Shown piece after piece: positions 47,602 to 58,981 of a stretch of 64,000 nt of DNA. The stretch lies in the NCBI GenBank assembly GCA_008638375.1, contig CM018052.1, positions 2,914,501 to 2,978,500 of the forward strand. Direction: 5' to 3'. Below the pieces are notes generated by a model. That model did not search any database and was not told the origin of the DNA. It worked only from the letters and a program-made list of their open reading frames with translations. Position 1 is the stretch's first letter; each line of letters opens with the position of its first letter. The DNA comes from Nyssa sinensis. Taxonomy: Eukaryota > Streptophyta > Magnoliopsida > Cornales > Nyssaceae. Both the position numbers and the translations under genes were made by a program.

Positions 47602-49245
47602 CTCATTGCTAGTCCCTAGCAATTTTCATGCAAAAATGACAAAAGGGACCAAAGAAGATCACACACAGCATGCATCTAATCACACATTTCGGATTCACAA
47701 ATCAAAGCAATCTTAGGAATTCAATAATCCTATAACAATCAATCCACTTATAGCAATTCGCAGACTGTGTGTGTGTGCTCCAAACCATATCCGTCTAACC
47801 ACAAACCATGACACATGCAACATCAAGAACATCTCAAGCAAAAGGTTCAACTCCATATCTCACGGGTATAAAAGTGTTTCATGTAGGGTTTCTCTCTATG
47901 GAGTTGACAAGGGGTGAACACACTCGATGAAGAATTTGGCAATTACGTATAAGCAACAAGCAAACATTGATCTTATGATAGGCGCACTAACAAATGAGAC
48001 TTCCACCACTCTTTTCCACAGGCTTACTCAGGATTAGAACGATCAACATAAAAGGGTTGTAACATGGCTCAGGTTGACGTTATACGAAGAAAAGGATAAA
48101 AAGGATTCAAAAGCTTCCAAGTATATACTAAGAAAATTTCATTACGAACCATAGTAAACCAAACTTTTCACTTGATGTACTCTTCAACTTTTCAAATCTC
48201 TGAATAACAAAACGTCTCCTTCTTCTTCTTCTTTCTCTTTTTCTTTTTCAAGTTTTTTTTCTTTTTTTTTTTAAATCTAATAAACTTTGATGCTCATTGA
48301 CTTTGATGCTCACCTAACTGAACACTTTTGCACTTGTACTCTTTCTTTTTCTTTTTCTTTTTCTATTTATTTTCAATGTAACACAAAAAACACGAACTGC
48401 AAATTCCACACCTAGTACACACTTGGAAGCAAAAAGGGTAGGAAAATCAATGTATAGGCTATACTCCAATGTGGAGAGGTATGGATGATGTGGGCACATG
48501 AAAAAGAACTATATGTGTGTTTTTTGGCTCAAAGTTGGCTACTAAGGGTCTATGATGAGAAGGGTTAGCTTGAAAGGCTCAGACGTTAATCCTAAATTGA
48601 TTTTCGTCATATCCCAAGTATATCCGTCGTCATACCACCAACCATGTAATGATATTTTCAAAAGAAGTGCCCAATTCAACAGATCAATGAACGCTCATCA
48701 CAAACTGAATTTGTGGACTCTCAATTCTCTCCAAAACACACATGAATACTTAAGCAAAAGAGTTCTCTAGCTACATGTGTCAAACCACCATCTTACCACA
48801 AAGTTTGGATAAGTGCATTAAAAGTTCTGTGAATGCCTCAGTAGAATAATTATGGTGGATTCTGTGAACTCACAAAAATAGCTATGAATGATAATGAATG
48901 CTCATGTGAAAAGATGCATGTGTGATGCAAATTTTAAAAAATTTTGACACATGAAAGTATGCCACAACAATTTAAATGTTGAATTGCAACCACCACCCCC
49001 CAACTTAAATGAAACATTGTCCTCAATGTTTAGCAATCAAAATTGAATGGAGGGTTCTAAAAAGGAGAGAATACACCTGATGTGTTGTGGACAGCTCGCT
49101 AAGCACCAAAGATGGCAATCTGAACTGACAAAATGAAACTAACCTGCAAATAAAAACAAAGAAAACAGCAGCAAATAAAAAGAAAAAGAATGAAAATAAA
49201 ATAAAACAAAATAAAATAAAATAAAAACATACCTGTATGGCGCTA
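47588..49245. other. Athila region between pol and 3' LTR, no env-like ORF
   Basis: About 1.66 kb where Athila elements may carry an env-like gene. I see only short, low-complexity ORFs and a CTT-rich tract near 48220-48360. PPT-like text CACCCCCCAACTTA occurs directly at the LTR (47588) and again near 49000. Confidence 0.6.
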
Positions 49246-50523
49246 TCAAGGTTGATAAACCGGGTCCATAAGTGGAATGTCTTCCACTTCCGAAACTTGC
49301 CTATCAATCAAAACTTTAAGGCGCTGGCCATTTACTTTAAAAACCCGACCATCCTTAGGATCCTCTATTTCGACTACCCTATGTCCAAAAACATTTTTCA
49401 CTATAAAGGGGCCTGTCCACCTAGACCTAAGTTTTCCTGGGTGCCTATGGAGTCTAGAGTCATATAAAAATATTCGATCATCAAGCTTAAAAGTTTTTCT
49501 CAAAATATTTTTATCATGAAATGCTTTCATTTTAGCCTTATAGATTTTGGAGTTCTCATAAGCATCATTTCTCAACTCTTCTAACTCGGTCAATTGCAAT
49601 TTTCTTAGCTTACCTGCTTCTCCTATGTCAAAATTGAAATGCTTTACGGCCCAATAGGCTCGATGCTCGAGCTCCACAGGTAAGTGACAAGGCTTTCCAA
49701 AAATAAGCCTATAAGGTGACATGCCTAAGGGAGTTTTGAAAGCTGTACGGTAGGCCCAAAGTGCATCAACTAATCTCAAAGACCAATCTTTGCGATCAGG
49801 GTTAACCTTTTTTTCTAAAATTTGCTTAATTTCCCTATTTGCAAGTTCTACCTGTCCATTGGTCTGGGGATGATAAGCAGTAGAGACTTTATGTACCACC
49901 CCATATTTTTTCATCAAAGCCTCAAAAGAACGGTTGCAAAAATGTGTGCCTCGGTCACTAATGATGGCACGTGGTGTACCAAACCTAGACAACACATTCT
50001 CTTTCAGAAATTTAATCACCGTCTTATTATCATTATTCTTGCAAGCGGCTGCCTCTACCCATTTTGAGACATAATCTACTGCCACAATAATATATAGATA
50101 TCCAAAAGAAGGAGGAAATGGTCCCATGAAATCAATGCCCCAACAATCAAAAATTTCAATCACTAAAATCGGGTTTAAGGGCATCATGTTACGATGGGTC
50201 ATAACTCCTAACTTTTGACAGTGTTTACATGATCGACAATAGATGTTAGCATCTTTAAACAAGGTAGGCCAATAAAATTCACACTGCAGAATTTTTGCAG
50301 CGGTTTTCTTCATTGAAAAGTGGCCCCCACAAGCTTGGGTGTGACAAAATTCTAAAACACTAGAAATCTCTTCATCAGGGATGCAAAGCCTTAAGATTTG
50401 GTTAGGGTAGTATTTGAAAAGAACAGGGTCATCCCAATAGAAATTACGTACCTCAGTTAGGAACTTCCTTTTATCCTGGGCGCTCCAATCCACTAGTATC
50501 TCACCTGCAACCAAAGAATTCAC
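49246..50523 (-). pseudogene. Athila integrase, long open segment
   Basis: 425 residues. The zinc-binding HHCC is complete (His61, His68, Cys99, Cys102) and the catalytic triad is complete (Asp131 in GIDFMGP, Asp190 in IISDRGTHF, Glu226 in [10 protein letters not shown]). The C-terminal part has [18 protein letters not shown] and a short KVNGQRLK tail. There is no chromodomain, as expected for Athila. It is one frame off from RT because of a single-base loss near 50550, and a TAG at 50536-50538 lies just upstream. As a domain it looks intact, but it is not reachable by translation from gag. Confidence 0.92.
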
Positions 50524-50687
50524 AATATGAGCAAACTATGGTAAAGAAGTATAGAAAGTAAATGCTCATCGGGAAAATCATCCCTTATCGGCAGGTGGTC
50601 AGAAGTGTCCTCAAATGTGAGCCTCAAAAGATGGTCAGCCACGACGTTTTCCACACCTTTCTTATCTTTGATAGTGGTGTCAAATTC

Positions 50688-51494
50688 CTACAAAAGTAAA
50701 ATCCACCGTATTAGTCGTGCCTTAGCATCCTTCTTTGTGAGAAGGTACTTAAGGGCTGCATGATTTGTGAAAACAAGAATAGGAGAACCAATTAAATAAG
50801 CACGAAATTTGTCCAAAGCAAACACTACAGCTAGCAACTCTTTTTCAGTAGTAGAGTAATTCATTTGAGCACTATTTAGAGTTCTACTAGTATAGTAAAT
50901 GACAAAGGGCTTCTTCTCCCTTCGCTGTCCAAGAACAACACCTACAGCATAATCATTGGCATCACACATAATCTCAAAAGGTAAAGTCCAATCAGGTGGC
51001 TGCATTATAGGTGCTGAGGTAAGCTTGCCAATTAGTGTTTTGAAGGCCTCTTGACACGCTTGTGTCCACTCAAATGGGGCATCTTTAGCTAGGAGGTCAC
51101 ATAGTGGTCTAGATATGCTGGAAAAATTCTGTATGAACCTCCTATAAAAGCCTGCATGACCAAGAAAGGATCTCACATCCTTGACTGTCTTAGGTGTGGG
51201 CAATTTAGAGATTAATTCAATCTTAGATTGATCAACCTCTATCCCTCTAGAAGAAATAATATGCCCTAAGACAATACCTGAAGGGACCATAAAATGACAT
51301 TTTTCCCAATTCAAAACCAAGTCCTTCTCCTCACAACGGGTCAACACTCTCTTTAAATTCAATAAGCATGCATCAAAAGAGGATCCAAAAACAGTCACGT
51401 CATCCATAAACACCTCCATGCAATTTTCAACCATATCACTAAAAATACTCATCATGCAACGTTGAGCAGGTGCATTACACAATCCAAATGGCAT
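50688..51494 (-). pseudogene. Athila RT (second half) and RNase H
   Basis: It opens MPFGLCNAPAQRCM, which is two residues shorter than the family pattern at that site (a 6-base in-frame loss). FMDD is at residues 29-32, then FLGHAGFYRRFI, and an RNase H with MCDANDYAVGVVLGQ and YSTTEKELLAVVFALDKFR. It ends at TAG 50688-50690, where relatives have Gln. Same frame as the preceding segment. Confidence 0.88.
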
Positions 51495-51542
51495 TCTACG
51501 AAAAGCATAAGTACCAAAAGGACAAGTAAAAGTGGTTTTTTC

Positions 51543-53225
51543 CTAGTCTTCTAATGCAATTTCAATTTGATAATAACCAGAATAACCATCTAAGAAACAA
51601 TAATAAGGATGACTAGCCACACGCTCAAGAATTTGATCAATAAAAGGGAGAGGAAAATGGTCTTTTCGAGTGGCGGCATTCAGTTTTCTATAATCAATGC
51701 ACATCCGCCATCCAGTCACAAGTCTTGTAGGGACTAACTCTCCTAGGTCATTTTTTATCACAGTGACACCTAACTTTTTCGGGACAACCTGCGTAGGACT
51801 AACCCATTTACTATCAGCAATAGGATAAATGATTCCAGCATCTAATAGTTTCAAAACTTCATTTTTCACCACTTCTTTCATAGTAGGATTAAGCCTACGC
51901 TGGGGGTCTCTACGAGGGTTAGTTCCTTCCTCCAAATTGATTTTATGCGAACAAACTAGGGCACTAACACCTTTTATGTCAGCTATGCTCCAACCTATGG
52001 CCGAACTATGCCTATTCAGGGTCTGAATTAATTTTTCACCTTGGGACTCAGACAATTTAAATGAGATAATAACAGGAAAAGTATCACCTGGACCAAGGAA
52101 AACATGCTTTAAACCCTTAGGCAAAGGCTTTAATTCAACCTTTGGTGGTTCCACACTTGAAGGAATCTGCTCATCCCTTTTTGTAGGTAACTCTTCAAAC
52201 TTTGGTTGCCATGCCGGTGTTCCATAATCCTGAGTCCTGTCAAAAATAGCACAAATGTCAACCACATCAGATGGATCAGTAATATAATCGAACTCAGAAT
52301 TAACCAAAAAATGCTCAAGGGGATCAGAATCATGAGTTGGAGGAACTCCCCTATCAACGAGTGAATCAATCATGTATGTCTGGTGGCACTCGTCATCCTC
52401 TTCTAGCTGTTTTGCAACATGAAATATATTCACTTCAAGAGTCATGTTCCCAAAAGACAGCTTCATGAGCCCATTCCTGCAATTAATAAGAGCGTTAGCA
52501 GTGGCAAGGAAAGGCCTACCTAAAATCAAAGGAATCTTAGAGGTAGAATCAACAACAGAGTTAGTGTCAAGGATTATGAAATCAACAGGATAATAAAATT
52601 TATCAACTTGAATTAAAACATCCTCTACCACACCCCATGGCGCTCTGACTGAACGGTCAGCCAATTGCAATACCACAGAGGTTGGTTTGATCTCTCCCAA
52701 CCCCATATGCAAGTAGATAGAATAAGGCATTAGATTCACACTTGCTCCTAAATCAAGTAAAGCTTGTCCAAACTCATGATTTCCAATGCTGCATGCAATG
52801 GTTGGACAACCGGGATCCTTGTACTTGGGGGGAATCCTCTGCTCAATCAGAGCACTAACTTGCTCTGTCAGAAATGCTGTCTTCTTCACATGGTGCTTCC
52901 TCTTAACTGTACATAAATCTTTAAGAACTTTTGCAAAAGTAGGAACTTGTTTAATCACATGCAAAGGAGGAAGATTGATTTTTACCTGTTTGAGATTTTC
53001 GAGGATTTCATTATTAGGATCCAAAGTGCGCTTGGTTGATTTTAAAGCCCGAGGGAATGGTACCTTAACATAGCTATTTGTCACCTCTGGTTCCTTGGGC
53101 AGCTCAACATTGCTATTATCTTGCTCCTTTTCCATATCCTCTGATTTGTGCATTGTTGGGATGTGTAAGGACTTACCACTTCGAGTCACAATGGCATTTG
53201 CATCCTTCAGATTCTCTTGTGCCAT
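51543..53225 (-). pseudogene. Athila protease and N-terminal RT
   Basis: 560 residues. IVTRSGKSLH near the start is typical of the Athila gag-protease junction. The protease motif LLDLGASVNLMPYSIY (Asp158-Gly160) has the D-L-G form seen in this lineage, followed by PLILGRPFLAT. RT starts near residue 430 with KKLGVTVIKND, WRMCIDYRKLNAATRKDHFP and the motif FLDGYSGYYQI carrying the first catalytic Asp. TAG at 51543-51545 ends it. The Met used here is internal: the frame continues upstream through a TGA into gag. Confidence 0.9.
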
Positions 53226-53270
53226 GTGTTGACCTTGGGGCGTGGACTGAGCTTGGGAAGGGAATCTGCC

Positions 53271-54518
53271 TCACTCATTCACACTCAAAAAGCTCATCAA
53301 TTTAGACACTTGGCTCTTTATCTCCTTATTTTCTTCGACAACCTGCGTGATCAAAGATTCAAATTTTTGGTTAGTCTTACCCTGTGCTTCAATAAATGCC
53401 TGTAAAGTATCTTCTAAAGAATTCCTAGAAGATGAAGATGCATGATATGGTGCAGGGTATGATCTAGGAGGCTGTGCAGGTGGTGGTGTAGGTGGTTGGT
53501 TTTCAGACTTCCAGCTAAAATTGGGGTGATTGCGCCACCCTGGATTGTAAGTCTCAGAGTAGGGTGTGAAAGGCTTCTTATACATACCTAAGGTATTATA
53601 TTGGTCCTCATACATCCCTCTTATCTCAGCTGATGTGGGACACTCTTGGGCAAGGTGATCTACCCCGCCACACATTGAACATGGTCTAAAAGGCTCTACA
53701 TAATTAGCCAAGTGTGTTGGCTTTACGTCTCTAGCCTTTAGCATCTCTAACTCTCTAGTGAGTGTCTCAACCTTAGCTTTCAAGTTGTCCTCCTCCCTAA
53801 GATGGTAAATTCCCCCACTGTTTTGGTTCCCTATAGGTCGTGACCTATTTGTGCTCTCAGTAGCACTAGGTCCTGTCCATGTGTGAGCTTTTTCAACAAG
53901 CTCATTAAGATACTCTATGGCCTCATCAGGATCTTTCTGTAAGAACTCACCATTACACATCATCTCTACAAATTGGCGCTCTCTAGGTGTAAGTCCCTCA
54001 GAGAAATAACTTACTACACGCCAACTCTCATACCCATGGTGCGGGCATATACTCAATAACTCCTTAAATCTCTCCCAAGACTAATACAAAGTCTCACTAT
54101 CCTTTTGTACAAAGGTAGAAATTTGTCTTTTTAAAGCATTGGTCTTGTGTTGGGGAAAGTATTTAGTGAAGAAAATCTGGGTCATCTCATTCCACGATCC
54201 AATTGACCGTGGTCTCAGTGAGTATAGCCAACTCTTAGCTCGATCTTTCAAAGAGAAAGGAAATAACTTAAGTCTCACAATGTCTTGTGTTGCATTTTGA
54301 CTATGAAAAGTCGCAACTACCTCTTCAAACACCCTAATATGCACATATGGATTCTCATTTTCCAAACCATGAAATGTAGGGAGTAATTGTATCACCCCCG
54401 TTTTAACATCAATTGGACGAGCATTGGGTGGAAACATGATGCATGATGGTGTAGCTGTGCGTGTAGGGTGAAGGTAATCCTGAAGGGTCCTAGTGGGTTG
54501 ATCCTCGTATTCACTCAT
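53271..54518 (-). pseudogene. Athila gag with CCHC knuckle, one internal TAG
   Basis: MSEYEDQPTRTLQDYLHPTR is a convincing start, about 340 bases after the PBS. The capsid part has FPFSLKDRAKSWLYSLRP and FFTKYFPQHKTN, then a TAG at 54081-54083, after which the same frame continues (SYFSEGLTPRERQFVEMM). The knuckle CSMCGGVDHLAQEC is intact. A coiled-coil-like end (TQVVEENKEIKSQVSKLMSF) precedes a TGA at 53271-53273. Gag, protease and the first RT part share one frame. Confidence 0.9.
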
Positions 54519-54699
54519 ATTTTTAGAATTGGAAGGTCAAACAAAGAATTAGAAAAACATGAAAAATTATACTCTAAATCTGACTCTAACACATGCCTAT
54601 AAGCAAATCGACCTAATGCGTCCCTATACCTATTATGCATACAAGATGACAATAATAAAATAAATAAAAAAATGAAATAAAATAAAATAAATAAATAGA

Positions 54700-54777
<78 letters not shown>
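54700..54777 (+). repeat. AAT microsatellite in the Athila leader
   Basis: About 26 uninterrupted AAT/ATA units between PBS and gag, preceded by AAAT-rich sequence. The Tyr-run ORF on the minus strand here is an artefact of this repeat. Confidence 0.95.
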
Positions 54778-54778
<1 letters not shown>

Positions 54779-54860
54779 CAGCAAGTAAAAAGAAGGGAAC
54801 GAAGTTACCACCTTTACAAACTGCTGAAAAGAAAAACTATCTACTGATTCTTCTACCGTC

Positions 54861-54878
54861 TCCCCGGCAACGGCGCCA
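54861..54878 (-). other. Athila primer binding site (tRNA-Asp)
   Basis: The minus strand reads TGGCGCCGTTGCCGGGGA, five bases after the 5' LTR end. It is complementary to the 3' end of plant tRNA-Asp, a common primer for Athila and Tat elements. Confidence 0.95.
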
Positions 54879-54883
54879 AAATT

Positions 54884-57074
54884 TGATTACGCCCAAAGAA
54901 TAACGTGGTAGTTGTAGTGTAGCTTTGGGGTGTCGATTCCACAGGAAGACTAAATTAAAAGAATAATAAACAAAATTTCTGAAACTACAGAACTATTAGA
55001 CGGTTAACGAGAAAATAAAATATAAAAAATGATTTTGAATGCAACTAAAAATTGAACAAGCTGAATAACGGATGAAAATATTCAAATTTAACGAACAGTG
55101 GAGTGTGGGGAATCCCTTGCACATATATGGTATTTTAATTATTTTTAATTCACTGATAACTCAATTGAGAAATTAAATTCGAAAAATCTCAATCGGAAGA
55201 TTTAAAATTATGAACCAGAATTAGACTGAAAATAACCCTTCGAAAATCATTCATCAATTTTAAATCATGCAATTTAATATTCACATTGAGAAAATCCAAC
55301 GACGACAATATACCTAACGAGCAATACTACAGCAAAGAATTAAATCAATATGAATAATTAATTGTTCCAAAAATAATCAAAACATTAATCCATTCGATAG
55401 AAAAAGCATGACTGAATCTATAAACAGACTAAACCCTTTAATTATTCGGAGAATAAAATCCAACAATTAATTTACAATGATCATCAAAGAATTTAACAAG
55501 TGAAAACCACGTACAGGAATCAAAAATTGATGCTGCACTTTTTGACTCGCAACACGTGAGGGCTCCGTGACCTGTAGAACACTCAGAAAGATGATCAGAG
55601 GACCACCGGATTGGCTCCGGCGGTAGCCGCTCCGATGCTTAAGTAAGTAAGGGAATTGAAAGACTGTATTGAAAGCCAAAGAATGAGCATAAGAAAATAA
55701 AGTGTACCTCTAGGGTTTAATATATAAGATGTGGTTCTCCTAATTTGATTAGGTTTTGCCGCCACGAATATAGGGATTTGATCATCGGAGATTTGCAGTT
55801 ACCTTGTGGAGCATTGAATCGTAGATGGATATAATCATAGATAGTAGTTTCCGTGTTGAAGACTGTTTCCTTATTCCCCGCTTAACAGTTGTTAAGGAAA
55901 CCATATATGCAGTGTTGAATAAATATTGTCCAGAACAGGAGGTCTGGAAGATGTACATGAGAATATCCTAAATGCTTCATCTGCACTGTATGACCGAGTT
56001 TATCGGTTCTGAATGATATATAAATAAGAATGCCCCGAAAGCTTGTGGCTGCTCTGTATGATAGACATCTATGAGAATACCCTGAAAGCGTGTAGCTGTT
56101 CTGTATGACCGAAATATATGAGCTCTGTAGGATCGAGATTTGTTAATCTGATGGGCACACATGTCTCAAAGTGATTGGTGTGTCTGTTTGTGGTATATCA
56201 AAAATAAATTAAAACAACCATCTATAGTGCAAGTTCATCCCTAACCCCACTTGAAAATTTAGTTACCCATGTACAGAACGGGCAACATAAACCTCATGGA
56301 GAAACACTGAGCCATGGAAAAGCTTGCTGATGTTCCCTGCGCCAGAATTTCCCTTCTGCGCCGCACCTGCGGCTCTCTCCTCTGTGTTGTTCTGCCGCAG
56401 GACCTCTGTATTTTTTCTCCTCTCTCTCCGTTTCTCCGCAGCTTTTGTATATTTCTCGTTAATTTTTTCCTGCTCCTCCAGTTGAACCCTATATGCCACA
56501 GCCCTTGGGCCTTAATTCCAACCGCACAAGCCCCAGCAGCCGCACCCTACCTTGCGCGTGGCTCTTTCCAAGCCGCCATGCCCAAGCCAGCCGCACCAGG
56601 CCCCTGGCCCACTCCACTTCACAGTCACATCAAGCTTACTGGATTTTTTCTTTGTTGTGTCTTGCACCATGCAGCACCTGGCACTCCAGCGACAGGCCCA
56701 CACCTTGCCTAGGCCCACGCCAATTTTGACTTCTTTTCTTGTTTTATTTTTCCTTGCTCTTTTTTTTCTTGACTTGTCTTCGCTTTTTCCTTACTTTTTT
56801 TTTTCTGTTCTTTTTTTGATCGAGCCACAAGGCAGCCGCTGCTTTAACTCTCTTCTTTAGCTTTCTTTCTTGATCTTCATCTGCAACCTCTAAAACAGGA
56901 CCAACAATTAATGCAATACTTGAGATTTTGAAATATCATATAACACTCAAATCCATCTCACTGTGAATAAAAATTAAATCAAATTATATCAATTACAACC
57001 CAACATTTCTATTTATATTTTAGCAATTTCATCTAATAATAGGAAATTTAGAGTGTACTTTTGTGCACTCGTCA
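54884..57074 (-). mobile_element. Athila 5' LTR, interrupted by a solo LTR
   Basis: About 1,513 bases without the 678 bases of inserted sequence and duplicated target, matching the 1,494-bp 3' LTR closely. Small differences are visible, such as CACGGTAATT versus GTGGTAGTTG near its end. Confidence 0.9.
55528..56200 (-). mobile_element. 673-bp insertion with LTR-like ends
   Basis: It starts TGATGCTGCAC and ends GGTATATCA, so the termini are TG...CA with a 4-base inverted TGAT/ATCA, flanked by AAAAT (55523-55527 and 56201-56205). It is absent from the other Athila LTR, which proves an insertion. Read on the minus strand it has a TATA-like CTTATATATTAAACCC. No PBS, PPT or ORF is seen. I prefer a solo LTR of another family; the match of flanks extends to 8 bases (TCAAAAAT), so an 8-bp-duplication DNA element cannot be excluded. 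Confidence 0.7.
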
Positions 57075-57230
57075 GGTCTTTTCTTTGGATCAAGTTTGAG
57101 GACCTGTTTATTTGAGACCTTACCTACAGCGTTCTTGCTCGTAGGGGCCTTTTCTTTGGTTCAGGTCTTAGGACCTGTTTGTTTGAGACCTTACCTACAG
57201 CGCTCTTGCTCGTAGGGGCCTTTTCATATA
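57075..57230 (-). repeat. 71-bp tandem array, right part
   Basis: It completes the unit cut at 46093 and adds units starting at 57118 and 57189, again 71 bases apart, ending in TTTTCATATATTTGGG. With the left part there are about five and a half units. Confidence 0.9.
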
Positions 57231-57262
57231 TTTGGGAAACATATTCTCAATAATAAAAAGCT

Positions 57263-58480
57263 TCATTGATAGTACTTTCTTAGATGCTCAATATTCCAGG
57301 GCCTCGGCACTGGTTTCCCAAACATATCTTCTAACCAATAGGTCATAGGCCTGTTGATCTTGATGACTTTGTAAGGCCCCTCCCAGTTCGGGGATAGCTT
57401 TCCCATAGCGGGATCCTTAGTATTTGGGAAGATTCTTCTTAGAACCAGATCATTGAGCTCCAGGTTCACGAGTTTCACTTTCTGGTTGAAGCTTTTGGCA
57501 ACCTTTCGCCTATATTCCTCAGCCCTTATCCTCGCTTGCTCTCTTTTTTCCTCTAGAAGATCAAGATTTTCAACCTGTTGGAGGTTGTTTGCATTCTGGT
57601 CGAAGATTTCTGTTCTTAGTGTCGGCATGCCGATTTTCACAGGAATGACGGCCTCGGTACCATATGCTAGTGAAAACGGTGTCTCGGCCGTTGACGTTTT
57701 TCTCGTGGTTCGGTATGCCTAGAGTACTCTTGGTAGTTCTTCAACCCACCTTCCTTTGGCCTGTTCTAACCTCTTCTTGATGGCTTCGAGGATGGTTCGG
57801 TTGGTCACCTCTGCCTGTCCGTTTGCTTGGGGGTGTCCGGGCGAGGAGAAATGGTGACTGATGTTCAGGTCGGTACAGAATTTCGTGAACATTTTCCCAG
57901 TAAATTGAGTACCGTTGTCTGAAATGATAACTCGTGGAACACCGAACCTGCAAATGATGTTTTTCCATGTAAAGTTTTTTACCTCGGCCTTAGTAATGTG
58001 AGTTAGGGGTTCTGCTTCTGCCCACATGGAAAAGTAATCGATGGCGACAATTAAATATTTTCTATTTTGCGGTGCCTTTGGCAGTGGGCCCACGATATCC
58101 ATCCCCTACTGTGCAAAGGGCCATGGACTTACGATGGGAGTGAGTTCCTGATGCGGCTGGTGTTGGTATGACGCGAAGCGTTGACATTTATCGCACCTCT
58201 TTACGTATTCTTTGGCACGTTTGAGCATGCGAAGCCAGTAATAGCCATGAGTTAGGGCTCGGTGTGCTATCGTTCTGCTTCCGTTGTGGTTTCCACATAT
58301 CCCTTCGTGGATCTCGGCCAGGATGTATTCTGACTCTTCGGGAGATAGACATCTCAAGAGTGGCTGGGTATAGGACCTGCGGTAGAGTTTTTCATTTAGA
58401 ATAAGGTACCGTGCTAACCTGATCTGTATACTCTGAGCGTGGTTCTTGTCCTCCGGCAGCTTCCCTTCTTGTAAGTACTG
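57263..58480 (-). pseudogene. Tat integrase, complete motifs, two TAG stops
   Basis: The zinc-binding motif lies at the end of the 58106-58981 segment (His225, His232, Cys263, Cys266 of that segment). The core (57719-58102) has Asp2 in MDIVGP, Asp62 in IISDNGTQF and Glu98 in NGQAEVTNR, an intact triad. The C-terminal part (57263-57640) has KLSPNWEGPYKVIKI and WNIEHLRKYYQ. TAG at 58106-58108 and 57719-57721 replace codons that are Trp in the family; the frame is otherwise unbroken. Confidence 0.87.
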
Positions 58481-58981
58481 GATGATGGGGATCCTCCAAT
58501 CCCTAGGTTGCTCGGCGCAGTAGATGGGATAGATCCTTTGGATGCTTGGTGCTACTTGGCAAGAAATGCCGACTTCAGAATCTTCATCAGGCTCCCAGTG
58601 AGAAGCCATGTTTGCCAAGGCATCGGCTTGGGTGTTCTGACCTCTTTCTATTTTATGGATAGTGAATTTGGAAAATGATTTCTCTAAGGAGTTCACCACC
58701 TCAGCGTATTTGATCATCCGGTCATCTTTAGTTGTAAATTCTCCTAATTCCTGACCCACTACTAGCTGGGAATCAGAGAATGCTTCAAGGTTGCGAGCAT
58801 CGCATTCTAATGCCAGTTTCATGCCAAGGATTAACGCTTCATACTCAGCCCCATTGTTAGACGCTCTGAAGCTCAAGGTGATGGCTTTTTCTGTTGTTAC
58901 ACCATCCGGAGATCGGAGTACGATACCTACTTCGGAACCCTTGTCGGTGGAGGAACCGTCGACATACATCTGCCATACCAT
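58481..58981 (-). pseudogene. Tat additional RNase H domain
   Basis: WQMYVDGSS, NNGAEYEALI, EAFSDSQLV and TQADALANMAS supply all four catalytic acidic residues (Asp8, Glu46, Asp70, Asp120). It resembles plant and archaeal type RNase HI rather than the retroviral type and is separate from the RNase H behind RT. Possession of this second domain is characteristic of the Tat lineage. The domain itself is uninterrupted. Confidence 0.88.

Larger units (their letters stand above)
46094..57074 (-). mobile_element. Athila-lineage Ty3/Gypsy element, nearly complete
   Basis: It is flanked by a perfect target duplication GGTCT (46089-46093 and 57075-57079). 3' LTR 46094-47587, PPT, an apparently empty 3' region, gag-pol 49246-54518, PBS 54861-54878, 5' LTR 54884-57074. 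On the minus strand LTRs start TGATGAGTGCGC (TGACGAGTGCAC in the other) and end GGGCGTAATCA. The LTRs are far more alike than those of G1, and gag-pol has only five or six stops and one frameshift, so this is one of the younger insertions. The tRNA-Asp PBS and integrase sequence place it in Athila. Confidence 0.92.

Noticed and set aside
54515..54811. Poly-Tyr ORF on the minus strand
   Set aside because: Direct translation of the AAT microsatellite.
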